Assembly: GCA_037367355.1 (NCBI GenBank)
Contig: CM074696.1
Location: 3,162,001-3,226,000, forward strand
DNA length: 64,000 bases
Direction of reading: 5' to 3'
Source: Neoscytalidium dimidiatum
Lineage: Eukaryota; Ascomycota; Dothideomycetes; Botryosphaeriales; Botryosphaeriaceae
This document shows positions 33,301-44,353 of the stretch, one piece after another. Made by a program: the position numbers and the translations under genes. Positions within the stretch are counted from its first letter, which is position 1, and each line of letters starts with the position of its first letter. The notes under the pieces are model-generated. The model saw only the letters and a program-made list of their open reading frames with translations, searched no databases and was not told the DNA's origin.

Positions 33301-34293
33301 ACAACTGACATCCTCCAGGCCCATGCTCTGTCGAAGGAGAAGGCTGCGACTATCCATGGACATCCCCGTAGTGACCTGGGAGGTGCTCGACCAATCTCCC
33401 GAGTGAATACCGTTCTCAACATCCCTCCGGTGAATCCCGCCAAGCCTCCAAAGCGCTTCCACACCGATGAAGAAGACTCCGCACCACGCCCTCAGGCCCA
33501 GCGTAATGGCCCCACCTTTCAGCAGCTCAATGCCAAGCGTCGTAAGACGCTTTCTGATGACGAAGAGGATGAGCCCGTAGACAACAGGCGTTCCATGATG
33601 GCGCCGCCGATCCGTCAATCTAACGTCCGCAAGATGTATCCGGAGCGTGAGCGTCTCATGTCAGTCATTGACAAGGCCAAGGAGCCTAGCAAGTTCACCC
33701 ACGGCTACAAACCAGCAGCAGCTGGCTCGTCATCACATGCGCCCTCCATGTTCAAGCAAACCGTGAAAGCGCAACATCAAATGCAGCATAGCAAGCTGGG
33801 TGGTCATCCGAACGACATGGCCACAATTTCGAAGGCGAAGATCCCCTTTGCTGATGCTTCTGGTCCTTCGTCTGTGGCCGCTGGTCCCTCGAGTACATTC
33901 AAGACACCTTCACGCACCACCACCGTCCCTCTCGCCTCGCCGCACTTCCCCACCCCTGAACTTCCCGAGATCGCGACCGATTCGGAAGACGAAGACTCGG
34001 ATTCGGAAGCGAACAACTTCCAAGCTCCGTCATGGGTTAATTCACCCGCGCTGCGCGAGCTGCTCACTCAACAACAGCTTGTCGACCCGCTCGAGGTCTT
34101 CGGGCCCATTCCGCCACTGCAGATGGAGGAAATATTCAAGAATAAGGACAGGCATAAACGGTTCAGGGAGAGGACAAGTAGTGCGCATTGGACTGCCGAT
34201 CGCCTGACGGAGGAGGAAAGGAAGAAGGATAGGGAGGGACGTGAGAGGCTGATGAGGGATGGAGGATGGACTTATGGGAATACAAACTCGTAG
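30361..34293 (+). CDS. Inner centromere protein INCENP (Sli15/Pic1 homologue)
   Basis: Exons are 30361-30533, 30587-30677, 30732-33266 and 33319-34293, giving 1257 aa with matching phases. This is the scaffold of the chromosomal passenger complex, which positions and activates Aurora kinase (Ipl1) at centromeres and spindle midzone. The N-terminal ~90 residues (EFSYSVRNEMEWLNEHMADI, then VADAFKTPGKLRGKTPRTAR) correspond to the region that binds survivin/borealin partners. The middle is disordered and Ser/Pro-rich with acidic runs and a GAT-repeat-encoded poly-Asp at 31853-31870. Residues ~840-930 form a highly charged Arg/Lys/Glu/Ala helix, probably a single alpha-helix. The C-terminal IN-box at ~1170-1257 reads PSWVNSPALRELL, DPLEVFGPIPPLQMEEIF and FRERTSSAHW, with the TSS motif that Aurora phosphorylates in known homologues. 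Confidence 0.92.
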
Positions 34294-37200
34294 ATTGGAT
34301 AGGGATGGGGGATTGTTTGACGGTTTCGTGGCGGAATTGGTGCGGCAGGTGGCTTATACCTATACCTTGGGCAGTGGAATCAGTGGCGTTGATGGGTTGT
34401 ACAGTATAGTATGGTGTCATGGCTGGCCGGAGTCTTCCTCGTTCCGGTGTATTGGAGTAGGATATCGGGTGACCTAGCACTGTAGCATTATTGGGATCAC
34501 TGGGGGGGAATTTTTGTTCAGTCGGAGAGCCGGTCGTACGCTACTCGGCGTTTCAACAGGCAGCGCAGCTTGGAATAGCTGAGTAATGTTGATTCTCTGT
34601 TGTGTTCGTTTTGAGGTTATTTGAAGTGTTTGATCTGGTGGGTTGATGAAAACACATGTGCCGTGACAGTGATGATTCTCGTGGACAGCTGTTAAAATGT
34701 AGGTGAGAGATCTTTTCAGCACTGTTTTCACAAGGGTATGGACCCGGTTGGAAGCATTCAAAGCAGGAAAAAGGCGAAACTCCACCTGATCTCAAAACCG
34801 AAAGACGAGATGATTCAGTCATCTCCACGTGGGCAAGCTTACCTGTGCAGAGGGAGGAAAGATACAGCAAGCTCAGTCTCGGCCGCACTACATGGGGAAT
34901 CGGCGACGCTGGTGTCTAAGTACGGCGTAGTGTATTCTCAAACGATCGGGAGCAGTGGTTAACAACTGGAAGATTCGCCTCAGAGTAGCTCCCCCTTGGT
35001 ACAACCGTGGTGCGCGTTGCAAAAATGTGACAGCAGAGGGTACTCGCCGTATCGTCATTGACTGTCTTGAACATGATTTCCATGCTAAGGTTGTATCGTG
35101 TGAAGGAGAGCTGAAAGGTAGAGTATCTATTCATCTGGTTCTAATTTGATTTACAACGGCGCTCATCCTTGAGGTGAGAGCCTATCACACCCTTGGTCCT
35201 GGAGGTGGATCATAAAGTGCAAAAGCCGCAATCGAGAAGCAGGTATCGGCCTTTCCATCCTCTGAGGTTTCTTCAAAGCAGTGTCGTTAGTTTTGGTCAG
35301 CTATCGAAGATGTAAGAGAGTTTACAAGTAGGTGCCGGTTCATTGAGTTGGCTCGATCAGTTAGTACGGCTTATTCACGTGATATGTTTGTTTGTGGTTT
35401 CCTCTGATAAGGAAGAGGTTTGTTGTATTTATCTTCGTGTCGTGTCAAGGGTGGGCCATGATCTGTCTCCTGTCATGCTGCCGTTAGTAGCTCATCCAAG
35501 TAACGGCGGGAGTAAAATGATTGAGCGCATCTTCCCTGGTCTTCGAAGTCTTGTGCATGCTTGTGATTGCACCTGCAATTTTCACAAGATACAAGAACAC
35601 CGACACGTGAACATGGACTGTGATCTCAAATATCGCAGCCCAACGCCGCTGCGTTACATCAGCACCTGTTCCGTAAATTTATCTCCAGCTGCTCTCCATG
35701 AACCCTGTAAGGTGCATGTGCTTCATCGACATTCCGACATGTGAACCTGAGCGATATCGAACCGGAAAACATGTGGTTCGCAGCTTATCATGATCTTGAG
35801 GCTCTGAAATTGAGACGGTATATGCTACCGGTCAGGTGCCCTGAACTTGCATGTGAAAAGTACTTTTCTGCATGCGACGGTGGTACATAGCACCGCCCCA
35901 ATCACCAAGGGTCCGGAAGAAGCACCGGGTGGCATGCATCACATGTTTCCCGGCATGCCTTCACCCTGTACCCTGTCTTGTTGTTTGATTGAACGACAAG
36001 GCTTGGCATGTTGTGGTTCGATGTACCACAGCGGAGAGTGTTGAATAGTTCATGGATTGGCGTAGCAAGAGGAGCGGACCGCAAGAGGCGCACGCGTTGC
36101 CAAAGGGTGGACTTGCTCCCCATGTACGATACATAGAGGACATGGTGCAAATGCCAAGAGACATTTATGTGAGGCGTGGTTGATATACGGGAGACTCGTG
36201 TGATTGAATTAGAGCACTAGACATTGAAGAGGAAAACATTTGTTCGTGACCATAATGCTTGAGTAGTCCGCATAGTTTACGCGCCTGAAATGATAATGAC
36301 GACTGGGTAGCGAAAGAAAGTCTTCAAGGAGATGTCAAAGAAGGTCGAGCAGTTGGGTGGGATTAATATTGGTTCATTGCTTGCTGCTTGCTGCCAGTGG
36401 ATTGGAGAAAACCTAGGGAGTCAACGCTTGTCTGACTCTCCAACTGCCACATCTTAAACCCAGCTGTATCATTTGGGAACGGTACGTGAAAATATGAACG
36501 GATTCCCGATTTACGGATCTACGTCTAAGGAGGCCCCAACAGGACATGGTGATTGCGCAGGCGCGCTCCGGAAAATCCCGCTCCCCAATGAAGGCGGGGT
36601 TACACAGAGCCAGGGCAGGGGCGCTTATGCAGTGATAAGAGGCCCAAGGGCACCGGAGAGCGAACCAAGTATCTCCAAGCATGATGCAGAAATGCTTAGC
36701 GAACAAAGCCCCGTTGACTGTGTCTGTTGGATTGAAATGCTGTAGAGTGGGCATCTAGTATTGGTGCAGCGGAATATAACAGGGCTACTGTAATTCTGGT
36801 AATCGGATTGGCTAACAGAGCGAAGTTCAACGGACACGCCAGTAGCCGCAGCCTCAAGGCCAAGCAGAGATTGATGGTCGAGGGAATGACCGGTGTCATG
36901 GTAGCGAGTACGTATCGACCCGAGCGTCGCTTGGGGCCCTTCAAGACCTAGATAGGTGGTTGGTCGCAATTGGCGCGGGTGGGAGTTCCCTAATCAGAAG
37001 ATACTGCTGCCTGGAGTCAATGACAGCTGAGTGTCTCGTTCGCACCAGTTTCAGACATGCGAGCAGGCTCTGAGCGGGCCTATAGCAAATTGCGTCGAGA
37101 CGGCGGGCAGCAGCGCCGGGGGGATACGGCCGGGGGCCGGCATCGGGTGATGGGATGTTGTTGAGGTTTGGATGTGGCGGCAGGCGACGCACATGCAAAG

Positions 37201-37767
37201 GGACCCGGACCTGGGCATGGTCGTCTGGCGTGCGGCTCACGTGCGGCGGAGCGTCGAGCACGCGGTTTTGGAATGACGTAGCGGGGCTGTCGCAAGCGGC
37301 TTTGACGGGTGCAGGCGCGGTGCGGCGACACAAAAACGGTGTTATCGCAGCGGCATGGCCGGGCTGCCGGCTGCCATTGGCGACCGACAGCGTTTGATGA
37401 AGGACTGCAGACCCTGCATCTGCAGCGCGCTAGGAAGTACGACGAAGCCCGAAAGCAAAGTCATCAGTCTCGAAACGCTTCCGGCCCGCTTGCCTCAACA
37501 AACGCTTGCGCCTACGCTGCCATCGCTTTGCGCCGCTGTCACATGTGAAAATCCGGTCGCCGTACCAGCCCGCGCCCTCCTCTTGCACCGCTGCCACTAC
37601 CGCCTAGATAAGCTCTTGCGCGCCATACCGCGCCGCGGATTTTCTTTTTCCACGCTCGTCGACCCCCGCCGCACAGTGTCGTCCTCCCGTGCCCTCCGCC
37701 TGCTTCGTTTCCCTCATTCGTGGTGACCCGCTTGCGCTGCTGTTGTTGGGACTGCTGAGACGGCCTC
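34294..37767. other. Long spacer, no supported gene
   Basis: These 3.5 kb of moderately AT-rich DNA follow INCENP, with GC-richer DNA from ~37.0 kb that probably forms the promoter and leader of the next gene. ORFs of 60-130 codons occur on both strands but overlap and lack family features. No RNA gene could be recognised by eye. Confidence 0.45.
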
Positions 37768-38901
37768 ATGGCGCTGTCCAGATCATTTTCTCCCATGTCT
37801 CAGAGACCACGCCCCGTCGACAGTGAACAGCCAACCAAACACTCCCGCGACGATGATGTACCCTCCACGGTCTACGCCATTCTGCCCGCCGTGATTCAGA
37901 GCCGCATCCCGCGCCTGAAGTCTCTTCGGCGGACCGTTAGCGACCTGCGGAGTCGCCCGCTGGTATCATATGCCCATTCGCCGTGTCCCACTTCGCAAGC
38001 CTTGCATGGCGCCCGGACACCCCCACCCAGCTATTCCTCGAGGCCACCATCTAGTGCCCAAATGCGACGCGGGTCAGGCGTCTCGGACAGTGGCACCGTG
38101 CACTCGCTGTCCGATGATACTCTAGTAGACGAGCGCCCGTCATCCTCCTCCAGCGCTTCAACCCTTCCAGTCTATCGTTCTGTCGACATGCTGGGCGGTG
38201 TCAACTGGAAGTTCGCAAGCCAGGGTAAGGTCCTCTTGTCTCCAGAACGACTGCCTGCGTACTAACATCAGCTAGGCCTGAACCTTCTCACTGCTGCGCT
38301 CCAAGACTATACCACGCCTGACGGCTGCGATGGCGAGACGTCATCGTTCGGGCGTACGCTCTACGTCCAAGCTCTTACGCTCTTGCTGAAGGGCCTTCCA
38401 TGCGACCTGAGCGCCCAAGAGAAAATGTCCCTCGAGACGTCACTGCCTCCAGACATAGTCAAGGTGATCCACGTCGACGTCTCCAACGGACAGCTCATAT
38501 GCCAGGGCTACCAGCACGTCCCGGAGCCACAACGCCCACCCCCAGAGCCGTCATGGCTCCATCGCCTCCTGGCCTCTAGCATCATCCAATTCTTCCTCCT
38601 CTTGCACCTTCTTCTTCCGTATGTCAAGCTGTTCATCGGCCATGCGTACCAATACGAGCGGCAGCACAAGATATCGGAGAGACTAGTGTCCTCTTCCATC
38701 AGCACGGTCGATGAATTGGGCAGGAGAAGCGTCCGCTTTACAAATGCCATCTTTCAGATGAATGACGGGAAGGTGGGGCAGGCCATCAACGACCTGATGC
38801 TGTGGTGGCTTCGTGGCGTGACGGGCGGTATCCATGAGGGTGTGAGCGAGGGATTCATGCTGCTTGGAACGAGGAACGATGTGCAGTACTCGAAGTCGTA
38901 G
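37768..38901 (+). CDS. Fungal membrane-associated protein of unknown function
   Basis: Two exons, 37768-38224 and 38276-38901, give 360 aa; the intron is 51 nt with donor GTAAGG, an ACTAACATC branch region and acceptor GCTAG. The N-terminal ~130 residues are Ser/Pro/Arg-rich and disordered. Then come VNWKFASQ-GLNLLTAALQDY, LYVQALTLLLKGLPCDLS, and a hydrophobic helix SSIIQFFLLLHLLLPYVKLF at about residues 245-265. An amphipathic region with FTNAIFQMNDGKVGQAINDL and WWLRGVTGGIHEGVSEG follows. One membrane segment with a large N-terminal cytosolic part is likely. I do not recognise the family, though the second exon has the look of a conserved fungal domain. The ATG at 37768 could be replaced by the Met ten codons later. 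Confidence 0.75.
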
Positions 38902-39409
38902 TAGACGAGAGAGTCGTCCGAATAGAGAGGAGGTGCGAACGAGTGGATCTCTGGAATGGCCGCTGTAGGCTTGGCGTTTTCGCGCGGGATTTTGGCGGTG
39001 AAGCGGCATGACTCGTGTAGACAAGCACTAGAACGCGTTATGATTACGATGGCTACGTTTACCATCTTGATGCCTATGGACAATTGGGTGGTGAATGCCG
39101 TGAGGACGTTCTCCCGAATGCAGAACAAGGGTCCTTCGCCCCAATGTCTCCGAGTAAAGACCGCCACGCGCTCGAAAGAAAGTAGCGCTATGGAAGAGCG
39201 GAAACCTAAAGCGGACTAGCGTCGTTCGCGCACTGGCTGATAACCGCTAAGAAAAAAGTGTTGCGCCGCGCGACCCTTTGCCTCCAGCAACTGTCTGTCC
39301 GATAATTCTGGCAGTACTCGTCCATCTTGCCTCGCATTCTCTGCTTTCTTTGCAGACCCATTCGCCCACTTCGCTTCACGCCGTTTCCAAACGGTTTCTC
39401 TCAGCGGCC
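38902..39409. other. Spacer / promoter of the DEAD-box gene
   Basis: Contains the 3' flank of the membrane-protein gene and a C/T-rich leader (about 39270-39409) before the helicase ATG. No gene is supported. Confidence 0.4.
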
Positions 39410-41541
39410 ATGTTCGCACCGCTTCGGAGATGCCCTGCGTCTTTGCCTCGGGCTCTCAGCGCAACCGCTGTCATGCGGCCAACTCTGCGCTGCGCAGCCA
39501 TTGCCTCGACTCGATCTATTTTCCCCTCTAGGGCCATCCCTAAGCTCTCTACTGGTGCATTCCGGTCCAGCGTTCGCTTTGCCGCTACCGCCACTACCTC
39601 GAACCAGTCGTCGCAAACCTCTGCAGCGATTACCAAGTTTCGGGAGCTTGAGACGCAAGGTCTTGTCCACCCCAATGTCATCCGTGCCGTTGTAAATGAC
39701 ATGGGTCTGGAAACCATGACGGAGGTCCAGTCTGCGACGATCAATCAGGCTCTCCAGGGCACAGATCTGTGAGTTGAAGCAGCTCCAATGACACGATTTT
39801 CGCTGACCTAAATAGCATCGCCCAAGCAAAGACCGGCACCGGAAAGACCATTGGATTCTTGCTCCCCATGCTCCAAAATATCATCTCCAAGGACCCCAGT
39901 CTCGCTGCCAAGCAACAGAGACCTTCGGGAAGATATGAGCGCCGACCGCGTCGCATGCCCCCGGACATTCGTGCCATCATAATCTCGCCGACCAGGGAGT
40001 TGGCCGAGCAGATTGCAGTTGAAGCCCGCAAGCTCACCGCCCATACTTCTGTGAAGGTGCAAACCGCTGTTGGTGGAACTGGCAAGAGAGAGGGCTCATA
40101 CAGGATAAAAAACGAAGGTTGCCATGTTCTCGTCGCTACTCCTGGCCGGTTGAACGATATTCTGACCGACCAGTACGACCCCCTACCCGTGCAGAATTTG
40201 GATTACTTCATACTGGACGAGGCCGACCGCCTCCTCGAGACGGGCTTCTGGGAAGAAATCCAGTCTATCAGTGAGAACCTTCCTGATAGGGGTGAAAGGG
40301 ATCGCCAGACAATCATGTTCTCAGCTACTGTGCCCAAAGATGTCGTCAGCCTCGTTCGTAAGACCTTGAAACCTGGGTTCCACTTCGTCAAGACCGTTCG
40401 TGACGATGAAGAACCGACCCACCAACGCATCCCGCAGAAGGCCGTCTTTACCACTGGCTTCGAGACTCAGGTCCCCGCCCTCCTTGAACTTTGCCAGCGG
40501 GAAGCAGAACTGGCCTCGTCGGGCGACAAGCGTCCTTTCAAGGCCATCATTTTTTTCAATTCTCTGAAGGAAACAAAACTTGCCCACAACTTGTTCGAAG
40601 AAGTTCGTCGTAACCAAAGACGATCGGGAGCGCTTTGGCAGGGCGAATTGTTTATAATCAACTCAGAATTGTCTCAAGGCGCGAGGCAGAGGGCGGCAGA
40701 TAGGTTCAAAGCTGCTGCGAAGGGCCTCCTGTTCTCGACAAATGTCACTGCCCGCGGTATGGACTTCCCAAATGTTACTCATGTGATCCAAATGGGTATA
40801 TCGAGGGACACTGCCGACTACATCCACCGCATCGGCCGTACAGGACGTGCTGGCAAGGAGGGCGAGGCATGGCTGATCTTGCCGGAATTTGACACGCCAA
40901 CCTTGAGGATGAAGCTTGGACACTTGCCAATCAAGAGAGACAACTCTCTTACTACTGCCCAGGTCGATTTGAATGCACTGCACGACGCTCCGGAGCATAC
41001 TGCTCGTATCATCAAGGAGGTCCAGGACGGTTTCAAGGAGATCGCACCTGAAGATCTGGAGGAAGCCTACCCAAGCATGATGTCTGCCAACGGAAGCATC
41101 AAAAATAAGGGGTTACTTATAAGTTCGATGGAGACGATGGCAACAAGGCTTTGGGGACTCGAGACCGCTCCACCCGTCCCGCGCAGTGTAGCCATGGGGC
41201 TCAGGGCCAATAAAACCGGCTCCGGCTCAAAGCGCAGTTCAGGTGGCGGCCACAGGACTGAGTTCAGCGGCCATAGGTCTGACTTCAGCGGCCATAGGTC
41301 TGACTTCAGCGGCCGTAGGACTGAGTTCAGCCGAGGACCTAAGAGCGGAATGAACTTTGAACGTCGCGATCATCATGACAAATTCCGTTCCGGCGGGTAC
41401 GACAACAGGGGTGCCGGCAGAAGTTCTGGTAGAGGTCGAGTACACGACAGATCGAACAACAAGCGCCAGGAAAGAACCAAGCCGTCCGATGGGTGGCACC
41501 AACGTGGCAGACAAAGCTCGTACAATCGGAACATATTGTAA
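39410..41541 (+). CDS. Mitochondrial DEAD-box RNA helicase, Mss116-like
   Basis: Two exons, 39410-39768 and 39816-41541, give 694 aa; the 47-nt intron interrupts a Leu codon just before motif I. The first ~60 residues are Arg/Ser/Ala-rich without acidic residues, a typical mitochondrial targeting sequence. Helicase motifs are all visible: AQAKTGTGKT (I, ~residues 123-132), PTRELAEQ (Ia), GTGKREGS and TPGR (Ib region), DEAD (~253), SAT (III), and HRIGRTGRAG (VI, ~456). Relatives act as RNA chaperones in mitochondrial group I and II intron splicing and translation. The C-terminus is basic and Gly/Arg-rich, with four 7-residue repeats (see repeat entry) suited to unspecific RNA binding. Assignment as Mss116-like rests on the targeting peptide, motif set and basic tail. 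Confidence 0.88.
41248..41331 (+). repeat. Four 21-nt repeats in the helicase tail
   Basis: Four in-frame copies of a 21-nt unit encode GHRTEFS, GHRSDFS, GHRSDFS and GRRTEFS. The two middle copies are identical at the DNA level, suggesting recent slippage. Confidence 0.9.
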
Positions 41542-42468
41542 TAGCCATCTCAGCAACGATCGCGCATGGCTGCTGTATCTCTAATCGACAACTGGACTGA
41601 TGAGAGAGTAAGTTGCATTGGGTCGGCGTTCAGGATCATCTTTGTGGATATCACTCTTCCCAGTGCAACGGCGCTATGTACAATTCGAGGACAGCGGCTC
41701 AATGCGAGTGTACGAATAGTAAAGTTGACAAAGGAAGGGGACAAAAGAAGGCTGGCGTTTTTCCGGATTATGCGAGGAGATCACGATTGGGAAAAGAGGG
41801 ACGTCTCTGTGGCTGGATAGGTAAATTTGAACATCTCCAATCAATTTGTGCTACGAAGCTCCTTCACATTGCAGCGTTTTCTCTCCTGGCGCAGACGCAA
41901 GGACATCTTTCTCGACACTGTGCTGTAACTGCATGGTGGTGTGCATGCAGCCGAGTCTTGGGAGCCCTGGACAATGGTAGATTTGGCGATTTTCGAGCCA
42001 TCCTTCGAGCACGGGATGGCGACAGTTCCCGAACGGGTAGAACATACATCGCCCTGTCTCAGATCTTGGTTTACTTTGTTCGTCTTGCTTTTTTGCCCAC
42101 GTGAATCCTGCGGTAGACGGTTGTAGGCGTAACGCTACGTGGGAAAGAGTTTGCCGTGCCCATAAAACTTTGGAGGCGGAGCAAATGGCCACAATGGGCT
42201 GATGATGGACGACCAGCCAGTTGTGGGGTTCCAGATATCGATAGAAGAAAAGTCCCGTGACGTGGCCCAAGCGCGAATTAGCGCGGGCTGGTGACGCCGG
42301 GGGATGCTGCACCGCTCTGCTCTTCGAGGGTAACACGACCTGAACCGTTTTCCTGCACATCGCTTTCACGCACGCCGCAGCGTCCAAGCCCCTTTGAACG
42401 CCAGCTTCCCTCTCGATCGACGCCTCGCAATCTATCCAACGCTCCGAGTCTCAACCACCTACGCAATC
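41542..42468. other. Spacer upstream of RAD6, no supported gene
   Basis: Includes the RAD6 promoter and a C-rich leader close to 42469. The minus-strand ORF at 41851-42387 and the plus-strand ORFs here lack any recognisable feature. Confidence 0.4.
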
Positions 42469-43309
42469 ATGTCGACCGCCGCGCGCCGACGTCTCATGCG
42501 CGACTTCAAGGTACGTTCATGCGAGCCTCGCGAGCAAAGAGGCTGTAGCGCCTTGCCCCGACGCTGGCCCTCACCAAGTCAAAGCTATCACGCTCAAAGC
42601 CGGCGGCTCGGAAGGAAGCTAATCTGTGGCATCGATGCTGACTACTGTTCTGTGAGTAGCGGATGCAGACCGATCCGCCCGCCGGTGTGTCCGCCTCTCC
42701 CATCGCCGATAATGTCATGACCTGGTACGCTCCTTTTCTTGCCTCGCTCCCTCGCGCCGCCGGCGACAGTCTTGCTTCCCGCCGTACACCAACTCACTCC
42801 TGCAACTCCGACTGCTCGAGGCACGATTCACCTGGCAAAGAGTGCTCACGCGAGCTTTTGGATTTAGGAATGCCGTGATCATCGGCCCGGCCGACACACC
42901 GTTTGAAGATGGCACGTTCCGTCTAGTGATGCACTTCGAAGAGGCATATCCCAACAAGCCACCGGGTGTCAAATTCATCTCGCAGATGTTCCACCCCAAC
43001 GTATACGGCACTGGCGAGCTCTGCTTGGACATTCTACAGAACAGATGGAGCCCAACCTATGACGTCGCTGCAATTCTGACGAGTATTCAAAGGTATGTGG
43101 TCTGACATGTTTCCTGGGACGTGATTGCCTACCGTAGTCGTTGCGAGCGATGACGTTGGGGAGCAGTCGGCTGACGGCAAGATAGTCTGCTCAACGACCC
43201 GAACACCAGCTCCCCGGCCAATGTAGAGGCGAGCAATCTATACAAGGATAACAAGCGCGAGTACATCAAGCGCGTTCGGGAGACGGTGGAGAAGAGTTGG
43301 GAGGACTAG
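42469..43309 (+). CDS. rad6: E2 ubiquitin-conjugating enzyme Rad6
   Basis: Exons are 42469-42510, 42660-42724, 42868-43092 and 43186-43309, giving exactly 151 aa, the usual length for fungal Rad6. It starts [28 protein letters not shown]. The UBC core is complete: [38 protein letters not shown] with catalytic Cys88 in the standard place, and [16 protein letters not shown]. Rad6 works with Rad18 on PCNA in DNA-damage tolerance and with Bre1 on histone H2B, and acts in N-end-rule degradation. The acidic C-terminal tail of the yeast protein is absent (ends VEKSWED), as in most other eukaryotes. Three introns of 149, 143 and 93 nt split a very short gene. Intron 2 divides a Trp codon (TG|G). Confidence 0.97.
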
Positions 43310-44353
43310 GGCAAGTGAGGCAAGTGCATTTAGGTGCGGCATCACATGTGCAACCTGACCGGGGGAAGTTTATAGGTTGTGGCAGTCACAGGAGGGGGGT
43401 TTTTTTTTTTTTTCTCTCTCTCTCTTTTTTTCAGTTTCAGGGTCTTCAGCGGAGGGAGTCTTTGGATGGTTATCGATAGTTTTAGCATGGCTTGCGGGAT
43501 GGCGTACGGAGCGACGTCCCGGTCTACAGTAGCACGATCTAGGAATTTCAGTTCTTTTTTTTTTGTGCTCGCTCTTGCACCGAACGCCTGTCAGACGGTG
43601 GTGTTGATGCGTCAGGGTCCTGTGCGGGCTGACGTCTCGTGGCGATGGCGTGGAATCGGACGAAGCGGCCGAGGTAACGGCGGCGCACGCGAGTCGGACG
43701 GCCGTGGAGTGTCTGGGCTGCGGCGTGGGACGTGCAGTCTTGCAGTCGTGCAGTCATGGTGCAGGCCGGCAGACGCGCGACAGACGTGCGCTGCGTGCTG
43801 CGAGAGGGGCCGGGTCGTCGGCGGATGAGCGAGCGAGAAAGGAGCGAAGAAACGGGCACGCCGTGCGACACAGCACGCGCTCGTTCGCGGAGGCGGATGC
43901 GGCTTTTGCAGGCTCCAAGCTGGCGGCAGGCGGGACGCTGCAGGTGCAGGCACCTTTTAGCGCGGTCGGGAAGCCGGTCAAGCTGGAGCCCAGCACGCCG
44001 GGGTGGAGATCAACTGTCAACAACAATTTGAAAGCCGCAGACCGCCAGAACAGTCAGCAGTCTTTTCCCCTCCCTGGCTGGCGCGCCGACGCCTCTCCTG
44101 AACTTCCAGCGCGCGCCCTCTCCCTCCCCTCCAGCGGTTTCCCTGCGAGAAGAAGCCGTGTCCCCTGCCCGAGCCTAACAGCCAGGGCCCGGCGAAATCA
44201 ACTACACCGCCAGCGCATCACCTCCCCCATCCCTTGAAGACCGCGGAAAACATCCGAGCGCCCGCGAGTGAACAACCACCGCCACGCCCCCCGAGTTTCG
44301 AAGACACATAACCACAACGGCCGCCGGGCCTCAGCTGCCCCAGCACCGCAACC
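43310..44353. other. Spacer between RAD6 and kinesin; T-rich tracts and kinesin leader
   Basis: Downstream of RAD6 lie poly-T and CT tracts at 43398-43432 and a T run near 43553-43562. The right part is GC-rich and becomes CT/CA-rich toward the kinesin start, like a transcribed 5' leader. The many ORFs contradict one another. Confidence 0.4.

Noticed and set aside
41851..42387. 178-codon minus-strand ORF upstream of RAD6
   Set aside because: No family feature; it lies in the presumed RAD6 promoter and its composition looks random.
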